Below are positions 1 to 9,033 of a DNA stretch of 64,000 bases, one piece after another. Positions within the stretch are counted from its first letter, which is position 1, and each line of letters opens with the position of its first letter. The notes below the pieces were generated by a model. That model did not search any database, was not told where the DNA came from, and saw only the letters and a list, made by a program, of their open reading frames with translations. Origin of the DNA: Bacillus sp. es.034 (GTDB lineage Bacteria > Bacillota > Bacilli > Bacillales > Bacillaceae_B); contig NZ_PDIY01000001.1 of the NCBI RefSeq assembly GCF_002563655.1, positions 4,022,501 to 4,086,500 on the forward strand. The letters are read 5' to 3'. The position numbers were made by a program, and so were the translations under genes.

Positions 1-204
1 GGAATCATCGGAAGTACGGTTGTCTACTTCTGGATCGGGATGCTGTCCACGAAGGCCGTTCAGGTGACATGCCCCAATTGCGGTAAGGTCACCAAGGTCC
101 TCGGGCGTGTAGATATGTGCATGTATTGTAACGAGCCCCTGACACTTGATCCGAACCTTGAAGGTGAAGAATTCGATGAGGATTATAATAAAAGGAAAAG
201 ATAA
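1..204 (+). CDS. ygzB: YgzB family protein, 3' part
   Basis: The frame is open from base 1, so the N-terminus lies outside the window. The 67 visible residues match the C-terminal half of Bacillus YgzB: a hydrophobic stretch (VVYFWIGML), then two CxxC pairs (CPNCGK and CMYCNE) that form a likely zinc-binding module, then an acidic-basic tail. YgzB sits beside perR in B. subtilis, as here, but convergently. The family function is unknown. The gene ends in a strong terminator at 217-244. Confidence 0.85.
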   Translation, partial: GIIGSTVVYFWIGMLSTKAVQVTCPNCGKVTKVLGRVDMCMYCNEPLTLDPNLEGEEFDEDYNKRKR

Positions 205-216
205 AGCTGAATGAGA

Positions 217-244
217 AAAGACCTTCAACGGAAGGTCTTTTTTT
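217..244 (+). terminator. Intrinsic terminator after ygzB
   Basis: AAAGACCTTC, loop AACG, GAAGGTCTTT, followed by a T run. The stem is perfect over 10 bp. Confidence 0.85.
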
Positions 245-260
245 GATGCGTTAAATAAAA

Positions 261-291
261 GAAGAATGGTTCTAAATTAGAACCATTCTTC
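261..291 (-). terminator. Terminator of perR
   Basis: A perfect 15-bp inverted repeat (GAAGAATGGTTCTAA with its complement) around a single base lies directly after the perR stop codon. It is followed by a T-rich stretch on the minus strand. Confidence 0.8.
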
Positions 292-292
292 T

Positions 293-733
293 CTAATGTG
301 TTTCCTTAACTGAACAGTCAGAGCATGTGCCGTAGATTTCCATGCGATGATTGTTCACCTTGAACCCCGTGACATGGGAAGCCAGTTGTTCCACTTCATC
401 AAGGCCAGGATAATGAAAGTCTACGATTTTACCGCAGCCATCGCAAATGACATGATAATGATCGGTCGTCACAAAGTCAAAACGACTGGAGGAATCCCCG
501 TATGTCAGCTCTTTCACTAAACCTACTTCACGGAATACACGTAAATTATTATAAACGGTCGCCACACTCATGTTAGGGAATTTCCCTTCGAGCGCTTTAT
601 ATATGTCATCGGCAGTTGGATGGGCCATTGAATCAATGAGATACTCTAATATCGCATGACGTTGAGGAGTGATACGGACTCCCGTTTCCTTCAATGTCGA
701 GATTGCTTCTTTCAATTGTCCTTCTTCAGACAT
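293..733 (-). CDS. perR: Peroxide-responsive repressor PerR (Fur family)
   Basis: PerR senses peroxide through metal-catalysed oxidation of histidine and represses peroxide-stress and iron-storage genes. The 146-residue protein is nearly collinear with B. subtilis PerR. It has the winged helix ([25 protein letters not shown]), the sensor histidine in [10 protein letters not shown] (about residue 38), the [12 protein letters not shown] metal site, and a CxxC pair repeated at the C-terminus (CSDC) for structural zinc. The second ATG (733) is preferred because it lies 7 nt from GAGGTG; the ATG at 739 is too close. A Per box upstream suggests autoregulation. Confidence 0.95.
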   Translation of the reverse strand: MSEEGQLKEAISTLKETGVRITPQRHAILEYLIDSMAHPTADDIYKALEGKFPNMSVATVYNNLRVFREVGLVKELTYGDSSSRFDFVTTDHYHVICDGCGKIVDFHYPGLDEVEQLASHVTGFKVNNHRMEIYGTCSDCSVKETH

Positions 734-766
734 CGTCATGCACCTCTTTTCATAAGAATTATTATT

Positions 767-781
767 TTATAATCTTTATAA
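767..781 (-). promoter_or_regulatory. Per box upstream of perR
   Basis: On the minus strand TTATAAAGATTATAA matches the 7-1-7 Per box TTATAATnATTATAA with one mismatch. A possible -35 (TTGATT, 792-797) lies upstream, so the box covers the -10 region, which fits autorepression. Confidence 0.7.
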
Positions 782-825
782 ATAGTGTACTAATCAACGG
801 TCCCTTTTGTCAATCTTTCGCCCTG

Positions 826-1374
826 TTACTCGTGGAGGTTTTTCTCCTGCTCCCCAAGCTGCTGGTTGATGTATCTGCCTGCTACGAATAGGTAATCGGA
901 TAGCCGGTTCAAATACGAAAGGACTAATGGATTGATGTCTTCATCAATTCCTACAGCTTCTCTCTCAGCTCTCCTGACAATCGTTCTTGCAGTATGGAGG
1001 GCGGCACCGGCCGGCTGACCACCGGGAAGAATGAAGTTTCGCAGAGGTGTGAGAGAACCGTCCATCCTGTCGATTTGATCTTCCAATTCTTTGATATGTG
1101 TTTCATCAAGCTTCCATTTCACTTCTTTTCCAGCAGGAGTAGCAAGTTCTGCCCCGACATGGAAAAGGATCGTTTGCACCTTGTGAAGAAACTCTTCGAA
1201 TTCTTCTTTACCATCAAAGTATTCAGCCTTGATATAACTCAGACTAAGACCAATCATGGAGTTCGCTTCATCGCAGGTTCCGTAGGCCTCCACACGTTGG
1301 TCCTTTTTCGATACGCGGGTTCCATATACCAGGGAAGTCTTCCCTTTGTCTCCAGATTTCGTATAAATTTTCAT
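826..1374 (-). CDS. yvqK: PduO-type cob(I)yrinic acid a,c-diamide adenosyltransferase
   Basis: This enzyme transfers the 5'-deoxyadenosyl group of ATP to cob(I)alamin to make the coenzyme B12 form. The 182-residue protein has the N-terminal ATP-binding loop TKSGDKGKTSLVYG and the C-terminal helix RNFILPGGQPAGAALHTAR with RRAERE, the signature of PduO-type trimers. ATG 1374 is chosen for its GAGAGGGG site 8 nt upstream. It starts 1 nt past the stop of the upstream dehydrogenase, so the two are probably co-transcribed. No cobalamin biosynthesis genes are nearby, which suggests salvage. Confidence 0.88.
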   Translation of the reverse strand: MKIYTKSGDKGKTSLVYGTRVSKKDQRVEAYGTCDEANSMIGLSLSYIKAEYFDGKEEFEEFLHKVQTILFHVGAELATPAGKEVKWKLDETHIKELEDQIDRMDGSLTPLRNFILPGGQPAGAALHTARTIVRRAEREAVGIDEDINPLVLSYLNRLSDYLFVAGRYINQQLGEQEKNLHE

Positions 1375-1375
1375 A

Positions 1376-2326
1376 TTAATAACCCCTCTCTGCATCAATC
1401 ACGTTAATAAAGTTATCCCTCTTATTACTATATGTAGATAAATTCTTTTTAAAGATTTCAAGTGCCCTTGGCATGTACTTTTTTGTAATGCTTGAAAGGT
1501 GGGGTGTCACCGTGATGCCTTCCGTTTTCCAAAAAGGATGACGATCAGCTAACGGCTCTTGCTCAAATACATCCAGATACATATGTTGAATCAACTTCTT
1601 TTCCATTACTTCAAGAAGGACGGATTCTTCAACAACGTCACCGCGGCCAATATTGATGAATACAGCAGAATCCTTCATCTGTTCAAAATGATCAAGGTCC
1701 AGTATCCCTTTGGTTTGACTCGTACTTGGCAGCACCGAAACAATGTAATCGACTTTCGGGAGCTGATCCCTGAATGTCTCCAAGGTGAACATGCTGTCAA
1801 AATGCTCCCCGGGTGAGCCGGTAGAATTCACTCCACTTACATTCATATGGAACGCCTTTGCCAGTCGGGCGATTTCCCCGCCAATGGCCCCGGCTCCAAG
1901 AATAAGGAGAGACACTTCATGAAGTTCAGTCGTTGGTAACCTTCTGCTCCACACGGAATCTTTCTCCTGCTGCCATACTGACTGAAGCTGTTTCGCATGC
2001 TGAAGCATCAAGCCGATCGTGAACTCCGCCATGGGGATCTTGTGGATTCCCCTTGCATTGGTGACGAGGATCCCCCTTCTTTTGATCGCTTCAAACGGCA
2101 TTTTTTCGAGTCCCGCCGAAGTGACCATGATCCATTTGCATTTCTTGCTTTTCTCAATATGATCACTCGTTAAATCTTCCCCCATCGTGACGATGACTTC
2201 CGCATCGGGAAGCTCACTTTCCGCCTGGTTGATTTTTTTATAAAAAAGGAATTCAACCCCGGGGAAGCTATTCGTTAAATCTGAAACAAATTCTTCTTTC
2301 GGTTTAAATGTAAAGATGATTTTCAT
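1376..2326 (-). CDS. D-isomer-specific 2-hydroxyacid dehydrogenase family protein
   Basis: A 316-residue NAD(P)-dependent oxidoreductase acting on 2-keto or 2-hydroxy acids; the substrate is not determined. The Rossmann motif is GAGAIGGEIARLAKAF. The catalytic Arg lies in NIGRGDVV, Glu in the following segment (DVFEQEPL), and His in TPHLSS. The N-terminus is divergent, as in the YoaD/GhrA-like group. ATG 2326 has GGGAGG 7 nt upstream. The stop nearly touches the start of the adenosyltransferase gene. Confidence 0.85.
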   Translation of the reverse strand: MKIIFTFKPKEEFVSDLTNSFPGVEFLFYKKINQAESELPDAEVIVTMGEDLTSDHIEKSKKCKWIMVTSAGLEKMPFEAIKRRGILVTNARGIHKIPMAEFTIGLMLQHAKQLQSVWQQEKDSVWSRRLPTTELHEVSLLILGAGAIGGEIARLAKAFHMNVSGVNSTGSPGEHFDSMFTLETFRDQLPKVDYIVSVLPSTSQTKGILDLDHFEQMKDSAVFINIGRGDVVEESVLLEVMEKKLIQHMYLDVFEQEPLADRHPFWKTEGITVTPHLSSITKKYMPRALEIFKKNLSTYSNKRDNFINVIDAERGY

Positions 2327-2416
2327 GTAGTTGCCTCCCATCCCTATTGCCCATTATTTTACCATATAGGAGAGGATTCTCCCTAGTTTCGAGTATCCCC
2401 AGGTGCATAAAAAAAG

Positions 2417-2437
2417 AGGATCGACCTGGTCGATCCT
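2417..2437 (-). terminator. Terminator downstream of bcp
   Basis: AGGATCGACC / GGTCGATCCT with a one-base loop, followed on the minus strand by seven T. A weaker hairpin (GCTTTTGT/ACAAAAGC) lies at about 2500-2521. The 115 bases between this terminator and bcp hold no ORF I can support. Confidence 0.7.
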
Positions 2438-2554
2438 GCTACACGGATGAGACTGACTTATTTGAGGAGGTTGCCCTACTCTTACTATATGTCCTTACAG
2501 CTTTTGTGAATGGACAAAAGCCTCAACCCCGTTAAAATAGGCTTGAAAATAGGC

Positions 2555-3019
2555 TTAGGAAAGGTTCTCTTGAATATATTGCAGAGCCTCTTCGACATGC
2601 CCCTTCACTTTCACCTTCCGCCATTCCTTGGAGAGGTTCCCTTCTTTATCAATGATGAAGGTGGAACGCTCGATTCCCATGTATTCTTTCCCGAAGTTTT
2701 TCTTCAGCTTCCACACGCCGTATTCCTCTGCCACTTTATGATCTTCATCTACAAGCAGGAGGAACGGGAGTCCATGCTTGTCCACGAATTTCTCATGTTT
2801 ATCGACGGGGTCCGGGCTTACCCCAAGGATGACGGCATCAAGATCTTCAAAGTTTTCATGCTGATCCCTGAAATCACACGCTTCTGTTGTACACCCTGGC
2901 GTCATGTCCTTCGGATAAAAATAAAGGACCACATTTTTCCCTTGATAATCAGATAGCTTCACCTTTTCTCCATTGCTTGCCAGTAATTCAAATTCAGGTG
3001 CTTTTTGACCAACTGTCAT
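2555..3019 (-). CDS. bcp: Thioredoxin-dependent peroxiredoxin Bcp
   Basis: A peroxiredoxin of the BCP/PrxQ group that reduces hydrogen and alkyl peroxides with electrons from thioredoxin. It is 154 residues long. The peroxidatic Cys is in DMTPGCTTEACDFRD, and the second Cys five residues later is the usual resolving Cys. VVLYFYPKD and the C-terminal RSTFIIDKEGN are family hallmarks. ATG 3019 is chosen for AGGAGG 9 nt upstream; the longer frame upstream has no ribosome site. The gene corresponds to B. subtilis ygaF, also near perR. No Per box was found at its start. Confidence 0.93.
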   Translation of the reverse strand: MTVGQKAPEFELLASNGEKVKLSDYQGKNVVLYFYPKDMTPGCTTEACDFRDQHENFEDLDAVILGVSPDPVDKHEKFVDKHGLPFLLLVDEDHKVAEEYGVWKLKKNFGKEYMGIERSTFIIDKEGNLSKEWRKVKVKGHVEEALQYIQENLS

Positions 3020-3092
3020 ATATCTTCCCCTCCTAATGGTTATCGTTCTGACTTTAGCGTACCCAATAGGAGGGAAAAACTCAAACCATACG

Positions 3093-3497
3093 CTACTTAT
3101 TCTCATAGTGTAAAAAGGACTTCACGACAAAGGCTGCCGGTATCGTATAGCCGAGCCAGGACTCGATAAGGGCGATCCCTCTCCCGATCCCAACAGGGGT
3201 TACATCTCCATATCCCACTGAGAAGAGGGTAATGCCGCTGAAATACATAGTAGTAAAAAAATGATCGAGGAAGTCTCCGGAAAGTGGTTTCCCCGCCTCG
3301 ACTAGAATTTGGATGCCCTCGATCTCAAGGAGCATGAATAACAACCCGAACCCTATCATAATCGTGATGTAACACATTCCCAAAAAGAGAAAATGATGAA
3401 GGGAAACATGGTGTTCTTTCCATCGTGAAGGATAAAATAATGCCCGCAGGCTCATGACCATGCAAAATAGAATGAAAAATCCAATGATATACAGCAT
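3093..3497 (-). CDS. Two-TM potassium channel family protein
   Basis: About 134 residues. An N-terminal hydrophobic pair of helices is followed by a pore loop with the K+ selectivity filter SVGYGD and a last helix. There is no RCK/TrkA domain, so regulation would have to come from elsewhere. A second protein of the same architecture lies at 46656-47063. ATG 3497 has AGAGGG 7 nt upstream. It is transcribed toward bcp with a 73-base gap. Confidence 0.8.
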   Translation of the reverse strand: MLYIIGFFILFCMVMSLRALFYPSRWKEHHVSLHHFLFLGMCYITIMIGFGLLFMLLEIEGIQILVEAGKPLSGDFLDHFFTTMYFSGITLFSVGYGDVTPVGIGRGIALIESWLGYTIPAAFVVKSFLHYENK

Positions 3498-3558
3498 GTA
3501 CATACCCTCTTTTTTCTGCTTGTCTTAGTATATGTACGCTTGTCATCGTGGAATCATT

Positions 3559-4344
3559 CTAGTTACCTGCACCCCTGTACCGTTTCACCCCTTCATTCCA
3601 AAGGACGATGGAGAAAATGAAAAATCCTATCCCGACAAATGGAGTGAGGAACGAATACGGATACCATTCAGTCTTTTCAAGAAAAAAGGCAGATGGATAT
3701 ACACCAACGAACGCAAAAGGAAGGATCCAGGTCAGCACAAAACGAATCACGCTATTGTAAATATCGACCGGGTATCTTCCATAGTTTCCGATATTGTACA
3801 TCATCGGCATGATGGACGTTTTCGCATCCGACCAGAAGCCAATGCTTGCGAGGGCAATGAAGATCCCTGCATAGACGAGGGCCCCTCCCAAGACAAATAC
3901 GACGAATAGAACCGGTTCATACCATTCGAAGGTGATATCAAGCCTCCCACCTGCGTAGTACATGACGGCCATTCCCGTGATGACGCCAAAAAGGGACTCA
4001 AGCTCCATCCGCTCCAATATCACTTGAAATAAACTGTGGATGGGTCTCGTCAGGATCCTGTCGAACTCACCCTTCACTACATACCGGTCGTTAAAGTCCC
4101 AGATATTGAAGAAGGAACTGAACAGGGCGAACGGAACAAGAAAAAATCCATAGATGAATATTATTTCATCCCTTGTCCATCCGCTCAACAGCTGCGTGTG
4201 ACCGAAAACAACAAGGATGAATACAAGATTGACAGCTTGAAACAGTAAATCGGATAATATCTCGACAATCAGATCGGCCCTGTACTGCAGCCTGATCTTC
4301 ATGTATTGGGCTACATATTGAAAGAACATCTTCACATAAAACAC
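3559..4344 (-). CDS. ABC-2 family exporter permease (DUF990-like), second subunit
   Basis: 261 residues with six predicted hydrophobic segments and no ATPase motif. A GTG start at 4344 has AAGGAGG 7 nt away and lies 3 bases past the stop of the first permease, indicating coupled translation. With the next two genes it forms a complete ATPase-permease-permease exporter resembling the daunorubicin/viologen-type ABC-2 systems. The substrate cannot be read from sequence. Confidence 0.82.
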   Translation of the reverse strand: MFYVKMFFQYVAQYMKIRLQYRADLIVEILSDLLFQAVNLVFILVVFGHTQLLSGWTRDEIIFIYGFFLVPFALFSSFFNIWDFNDRYVVKGEFDRILTRPIHSLFQVILERMELESLFGVITGMAVMYYAGGRLDITFEWYEPVLFVVFVLGGALVYAGIFIALASIGFWSDAKTSIMPMMYNIGNYGRYPVDIYNSVIRFVLTWILPFAFVGVYPSAFFLEKTEWYPYSFLTPFVGIGFFIFSIVLWNEGVKRYRGAGN

Positions 4345-4347
4345 CGG

Positions 4348-5139
4348 TCACCCTCCTTGAATGATCATTTGTTTTTTTGCCATGACCCAAAGTACTTTAA
4401 TCGGTATAAGGAGAAGCAGCGACCAAAGGCCCTGCAACATGATCGCGTTGAAGGCTTCCGACGTGGAAAAGCCATTGGTGAAAATCATGCTAGGGACATA
4501 ACTGATGCTTTGAAAAGGCAGATACTCCATCACGTTTTGGGCCCACAGGGGGAAAAAGTGAATCGGAAGAAGAAGTCCCGAGAATAAATCGATGACGACC
4601 CGTTTGGCCCTGATGAGTCCGTCGTTATTAAATAAGAAAAAGGTGGTGATCCCTGTCAGCAAATTGATTTGGGTATTGATGATGAAGCTGAAAAGGATTG
4701 AAATGGCGAATAAACCGATTGTGTCAAAACCCGTCCCGATTTGAAGCGGGAAAATCAGACTTACGATGATCATCCCTGGGATGGAGAAAAACACCAAACG
4801 GAAGACTCCTTCACCCAGTCCCTGCATCGTCTTCATGCCAAGATAGTTATAAGGCCTGATGAATTCAACGGCCACTTTCCCCTCTTTGATTTCCTGCGCA
4901 ATTTCACGATCAATATTATTAAAATAAAATGCCCTGGCCATCCACGATACGGCCACATAGGTCGTCATCTGAATGATTGATAATCCTTCAATATCCTGCT
5001 TTCCACCATAAATGGCCTGCCACAGGAAATAGTACGCACCGATATTGATACTGTAAATCAGGATTCCACTATAATAATTCGTGCGGTAGGCAAGCATCAT
5101 CAGAAATCGGATGCGAATCATTTCGATATACTTAGCCAT
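4348..5139 (-). CDS. ABC-2 family exporter permease (DUF990-like), first subunit
   Basis: 263 residues with six hydrophobic helices. The N-terminus KYIEMIRIRFLMMLAYRTNY is typical of the YadH/DUF990-like permeases, as is an amphipathic segment around FNNIDREIAQEIKEGKVAVE. ATG 5139 follows AAGGATC. It is paralogous in form to the neighbouring permease, so the exporter is probably a heterodimer. The gap to the ATPase gene is 48 bases. Confidence 0.82.
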   Translation of the reverse strand: MAKYIEMIRIRFLMMLAYRTNYYSGILIYSINIGAYYFLWQAIYGGKQDIEGLSIIQMTTYVAVSWMARAFYFNNIDREIAQEIKEGKVAVEFIRPYNYLGMKTMQGLGEGVFRLVFFSIPGMIIVSLIFPLQIGTGFDTIGLFAISILFSFIINTQINLLTGITTFFLFNNDGLIRAKRVVIDLFSGLLLPIHFFPLWAQNVMEYLPFQSISYVPSMIFTNGFSTSEAFNAIMLQGLWSLLLLIPIKVLWVMAKKQMIIQGG

Positions 5140-5187
5140 GATCCTTCACCCCGCACATGAGCAGACTCACAGCTTGTTTTCCACCAC

Positions 5188-6198
5188 TCAACTTGTCACA
5201 GCCCCTTTTTCATAGATGTTTCGGATGATCTCCTCAGTAGTCGTTTCTTCTATCTTCATATCTTTCACTTTGAAGTTAGCCACGACATCTGTAATGAGCA
5301 GTGAGATGACTTCTTCGTTAGCTTCCGTTATGGCTGCATAGGATTGCTTTTTCTCATCAAAACTCCAAGAGATGCTCTGGTTTTTAGTAAGATCCGATAA
5401 AGCAGACAGAGAGATTTCATCCAGGAATTGAAAGACGACTTCTTTCTGATCTCCCCAGTTTTCTTTCAGCCGACTCAGTTTACCATCGTAAATGATCTTC
5501 CCTTCATCGAGCATCACGACCCGTTCACACAGCGCTTCGATATCGGATAAATCATGGGTCGTAAGTAAAATGGTTGTGTTATATTTCTCATTGATTTCCT
5601 TTAAAAACTGACGGATTTTCAATTTCACCAGGACGTCCAATCCGATTGTCGGTTCATCCAGGAAGAGCAATGGTGGATTATGAACAAGTGCAGCGGCGAG
5701 TTCACAGCGCATCCGCTGTCCCAGGGATAATTTACGAACAGGCTTGTCCAGGAGAGGCGCAATATCCAGGGTTTCAATCACATGATCCATATGCTCCTTG
5801 TATTGTTGATCCGGCACTTTATACACCTTTTTCAGCAGCTGAAAGGACTCCTGCACGGCAATGTCCCACCAGAGCTGTGAACGCTGCCCGAATACGACAC
5901 CGATCGTCTGTACGAACTTTTCCCGGTCCCGATGGGGGTTCATCCCATTAACTGTTATTTCTCCCCCCGTCGGAGTCAGGATCCCCGTCAGCATTTTAAT
6001 GGTGGTCGACTTCCCGGCCCCATTTTCACCAATATAACCGACCATCTCACCCTGCTTCACATTAAATGAAATATCGTTCACCGCCGGAACGACTTTATAA
6101 TTACGCGTAAATAAATCCCTGAAGGCACCCTTCAGCCCTGAACGGCTGGAAAAAGCCTTGAATTCTTTACGCAAATGATTCACTTCGATTGCGTTCAT
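5188..6198 (-). CDS. ABC-2 exporter ATP-binding protein
   Basis: 336 residues. Walker A is GENGAGKST, the signature is [15 protein letters not shown], Walker B is [12 protein letters not shown], and the switch His is in LTTHD. The long N-terminal arm ([18 protein letters not shown]) and the extra C-terminal domain after residue 230 are features of DrrA/YhaQ-like drug or polysaccharide export ATPases. AGGAGG lies 7 nt before ATG 6198. It is the first gene of the three-gene exporter operon and is divergent from hemL. Confidence 0.88.
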   Translation of the reverse strand: MNAIEVNHLRKEFKAFSSRSGLKGAFRDLFTRNYKVVPAVNDISFNVKQGEMVGYIGENGAGKSTTIKMLTGILTPTGGEITVNGMNPHRDREKFVQTIGVVFGQRSQLWWDIAVQESFQLLKKVYKVPDQQYKEHMDHVIETLDIAPLLDKPVRKLSLGQRMRCELAAALVHNPPLLFLDEPTIGLDVLVKLKIRQFLKEINEKYNTTILLTTHDLSDIEALCERVVMLDEGKIIYDGKLSRLKENWGDQKEVVFQFLDEISLSALSDLTKNQSISWSFDEKKQSYAAITEANEEVISLLITDVVANFKVKDMKIEETTTEEIIRNIYEKGAVTS

Positions 6199-6316
6199 CT
6201 TGCGTCCTCCTATATTCCTTTAAAATAGGTTTGTCTTTTAGAAACAAAGAATAGTGTACCACAATGAGCAGACCCTTTTTGAACAGTCTGCTTGAGTGCA
6301 CCCATTGATTCCCTAT

Positions 6317-6346
6317 TTGCTAAAGTGGAAAAGACCGTACTACAAT
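6317..6346 (+). promoter_or_regulatory. Predicted sigma-A promoter of hemL
   Basis: TTGCTA (6317-6322) and TACAAT (6341-6346) are separated by 18 bases, 45 bases upstream of the hemL start. Confidence 0.5.
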
Positions 6347-6391
6347 AGAAAGGTAGTTCATAGACAAATACACTTTTACCGGGAGGAAAAT

Positions 6392-7678
6392 ATGAAATTC
6401 ACTGAATCAGAAACTTTACATACAGAAGCATTGGAGCATATAGTCGGAGGCGTGAACAGCCCATCCCGCTCCTATAAAGCAGTTGGCGGCGGCTCACCTG
6501 TTGCCATGGAAAGAGGAAAAGGCGCATACTTCTGGGACGTTGACGGGAACAAATATATCGATTACCTGGCGGCGTACGGTCCCATCATCACGGGACATGC
6601 ACACCCCCATATCACCGAAGCGATCACTAGAGCCGCGGAAAACGGTGTCCTTTATGGAACTCCTACACGCCACGAAGTGAAATTTGCGAAAATGATAAAG
6701 GAAGCCATGCCATACATGGACAAAGTCCGCTTCGTCAATTCAGGTACCGAAGCCGTGATGACGACGATCCGTGTGGCAAGAGCCTATACAGGTAAAGACA
6801 AAGTCATCAAGTTTGCGGGCTGTTATCACGGGCATTCGGATCTTGTACTGGTTGCAGCCGGTTCCGGTCCGTCTACGCTCGGAACACCGGATTCTGCAGG
6901 GGTTCCGAAAAGCATCGCCCAGGAAGTCATCACCGTTCCATTCAATGACATCGAGCCATTTAAAGAAGCGATGGAAAAATGGGGAGATCAAATCGCCGCT
7001 GTCCTTGTGGAACCGATTGTCGGAAACTTCGGGATCGTGGAACCGAAGGAAGGCTTCCTCGAGCAGGTGAATGACATCGCTCATGCGTCCCATTCCCTTG
7101 TCATTTATGATGAAGTCATCACAGCATTCCGTTTTACATTCGGGGGTGCCCAGGACATGCTGAAGGTAAAACCGGATCTGACTGCTCTTGGAAAAATCAT
7201 CGGCGGAGGGCTGCCGATCGGAGCTTACGGCGGGAAGAAAGAAATCATGGAACAGGTGGCACCACTTGGTCCTGCTTACCAGGCTGGAACGATGGCCGGT
7301 AATCCCGCCTCTATCCTTTCAGGAATTGCCTGTCTTGAAGTATTAAAAGAAGACGGTGTGTACGAGAAATTAGATCAACTCGGAGAAATGCTTGAAAAAG
7401 GGATTTTAGCTGCAGCAGAAAAGCATAACACCCCAATTTCCATCAACAGGCTGAAGGGCGCCCTCACTCTCTACTTTACAACGGAAAAAGTGGAGAACTA
7501 TGAGCAGGCGGAAGCAACAGATGGAGAGATGTTCGCGAAGTTCTTCAAACTTATGCTCAACCAGGGCATCAATCTTGCTCCATCTAAATATGAAGCATGG
7601 TTCCTGACAACGGCCCATACAGAAGAGGATATCAAGGAAACACTCGAAGCTGTAGACCGTGCCTTTGCACAGCTTTAA
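6392..7678 (+). CDS. hemL: Glutamate-1-semialdehyde 2,1-aminomutase
   Basis: A PLP enzyme that converts glutamate-1-semialdehyde to 5-aminolevulinate for heme and other tetrapyrroles. The 428-residue protein has [16 protein letters not shown] near the N-terminus, the PLP-contacting [17 protein letters not shown], and the Schiff-base lysine in [20 protein letters not shown] 6392 is chosen because GGGAGG lies just upstream. It corresponds to B. subtilis gsaB (the second GSAM copy), which also lies between ygaD and perR. Confidence 0.95.
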   Translation: MKFTESETLHTEALEHIVGGVNSPSRSYKAVGGGSPVAMERGKGAYFWDVDGNKYIDYLAAYGPIITGHAHPHITEAITRAAENGVLYGTPTRHEVKFAKMIKEAMPYMDKVRFVNSGTEAVMTTIRVARAYTGKDKVIKFAGCYHGHSDLVLVAAGSGPSTLGTPDSAGVPKSIAQEVITVPFNDIEPFKEAMEKWGDQIAAVLVEPIVGNFGIVEPKEGFLEQVNDIAHASHSLVIYDEVITAFRFTFGGAQDMLKVKPDLTALGKIIGGGLPIGAYGGKKEIMEQVAPLGPAYQAGTMAGNPASILSGIACLEVLKEDGVYEKLDQLGEMLEKGILAAAEKHNTPISINRLKGALTLYFTTEKVENYEQAEATDGEMFAKFFKLMLNQGINLAPSKYEAWFLTTAHTEEDIKETLEAVDRAFAQL

Positions 7679-7686
7679 ACACGATC

Positions 7687-7723
7687 AAAAAGACTGCATG
7701 CCATAAGCGTGCAGTCTTTTTTT
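7687..7723 (+). terminator. Terminator of hemL
   Basis: AAAAAGACTGCA and TGCAGTCTTTTT flank an 11-base loop, with a T run. Confidence 0.85.
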
Positions 7724-7832
7724 GATAAAGGATACTAATCCTTTACCTTTTTGCATATCTATGAATTTTGGAGAGTTTGATCCCCATCATAAAAAGGTAC
7801 ATAATTTGTAAAAACTTATTCGAATTTGCCTA

Positions 7833-7861
7833 TTGATATTACTTGTAAGTACATGTATAGT
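7833..7861 (+). promoter_or_regulatory. Predicted sigma-A promoter of ygaE
   Basis: TTGATA (7833-7838), 17-base spacer, TATAGT (7856-7861); 46 bases upstream of the ygaE start. Confidence 0.65.
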
Positions 7862-7907
7862 ACAGTATTGTTTATTAATACGTTACACAAGAAAGGATTC
7901 TAATTCC

Positions 7908-8990
7908 ATGAAACTTGGTGCTCGCATCCTTAAAACGGGAATTGCGATTGTATTAGCTTTACTTGTATCCCAGCTGCTCGGCATACCTTCTCCGGTGTTC
8001 GCGGGAATTGCGGCGGTCTTCGCCGTCCAGCCCACCATTTATCGCTCTTATCTATCCATTATCGAACAAATCCAGGGAAACCTGATCGGTGCCGGGATTG
8101 CCGTCATATTCGTACTATTATTCGGAAGCAATCCATTGATTGTCGGTCTTGCTGCTGTTATCGCCATTGCTATCATTCTAAAATTTAAGCTGCAGAACAC
8201 GATCGGTCTTGCACTGGTGACGATGATTGCGATCATGGAAGTGACGGATCAGGACTTCATCCAGTTTGCATTCATCCGTTTCTCCACCATTATGATCGGG
8301 GTCTTTTCATCATTCCTTGTGAATCTGGTCTTCCTGCCGCCAAAATATGAAACCAAGCTTTATCATAAAGTATCAGATTCAACAGAGGAAATCCTGAAGT
8401 GGATCAGATTAAGTATGAGGCATGCAACAGAGTTCCACCTTTTGAAAAAGGATCTGGAACGCATTAAAGAAAAATTGATAAAGGTCGACCAACTGTATCT
8501 TCTGTATAAAGAGGAACGGGATTATTTCAAGAAAAATTCGATTGTCAAAAGCCGGAAGCTCGTGATCTTCAGACAAATGATTTCCTCTACCAATCGAAGT
8601 TTTGAAATATTGAAGCGCCTGAATCGCTATGAAAACGAAATCTATCAATTGCCCGACGAATTGCGGGTCGTCATTAAAAATCAACTCGATTGTTTACTGA
8701 CTTATCATGAACAGCTACTATTGAAATTCCTTGGCAAGATGCATCCCCATGCAGAATCGGAAGCCCAGCAGGATGTATGCCTGCACCGGAAAGAATTGAT
8801 GAGGATTATGCTTGAAGAGGTCAATCATCATACAAAGGATGACAATATCCATAATTTCCATCTGCTTCATATTTTCTCTGCCATTTTTGAATATGATGAA
8901 CATCTTGAGCATTTGGAAAAATTGATTACAAGCTTTCAGTCATATCATAAAGAGGATAACGAAGTAGTGATCCGGGAAGAAGAAGAATAA
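7908..8990 (+). CDS. ygaE: UPF0421/ArAE_1 membrane protein YgaE
   Basis: A 360-residue protein with four or five N-terminal membrane helices up to about residue 150 (LGARILKTGIAIVLALLVS, GIPSPVFAGIAAVFAVQPT) and a long, charged, helical cytoplasmic C-terminus. This is the aromatic acid exporter family 1 (FUSC-like) layout of B. subtilis YgaE. Aromatic acid export is a family-level guess; B. subtilis YgaE has no proven substrate as far as I know. ATG 7908 follows a weak AAAGGA. Confidence 0.82.
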   Translation: MKLGARILKTGIAIVLALLVSQLLGIPSPVFAGIAAVFAVQPTIYRSYLSIIEQIQGNLIGAGIAVIFVLLFGSNPLIVGLAAVIAIAIILKFKLQNTIGLALVTMIAIMEVTDQDFIQFAFIRFSTIMIGVFSSFLVNLVFLPPKYETKLYHKVSDSTEEILKWIRLSMRHATEFHLLKKDLERIKEKLIKVDQLYLLYKEERDYFKKNSIVKSRKLVIFRQMISSTNRSFEILKRLNRYENEIYQLPDELRVVIKNQLDCLLTYHEQLLLKFLGKMHPHAESEAQQDVCLHRKELMRIMLEEVNHHTKDDNIHNFHLLHIFSAIFEYDEHLEHLEKLITSFQSYHKEDNEVVIREEEE

Positions 8991-8995
8991 ATGGA

Positions 8996-9033
8996 AAAAC
9001 GGAGCAAAGGATGATGTCCTTTGCTCCGTTTTT
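8996..9033. terminator. Bidirectional terminator between ygaE and the peptide ABC operon
   Basis: CGGAGCAAAGGA / TCCTTTGCTCCG with A and T runs on both sides, serving the two convergent units. Confidence 0.88.

Noticed and set aside
994..1407. A 137-residue plus-strand frame opposite the cobalamin adenosyltransferase
   Set aside because: The minus-strand frame has the full PduO signature and a good ribosome site; the plus frame has neither.
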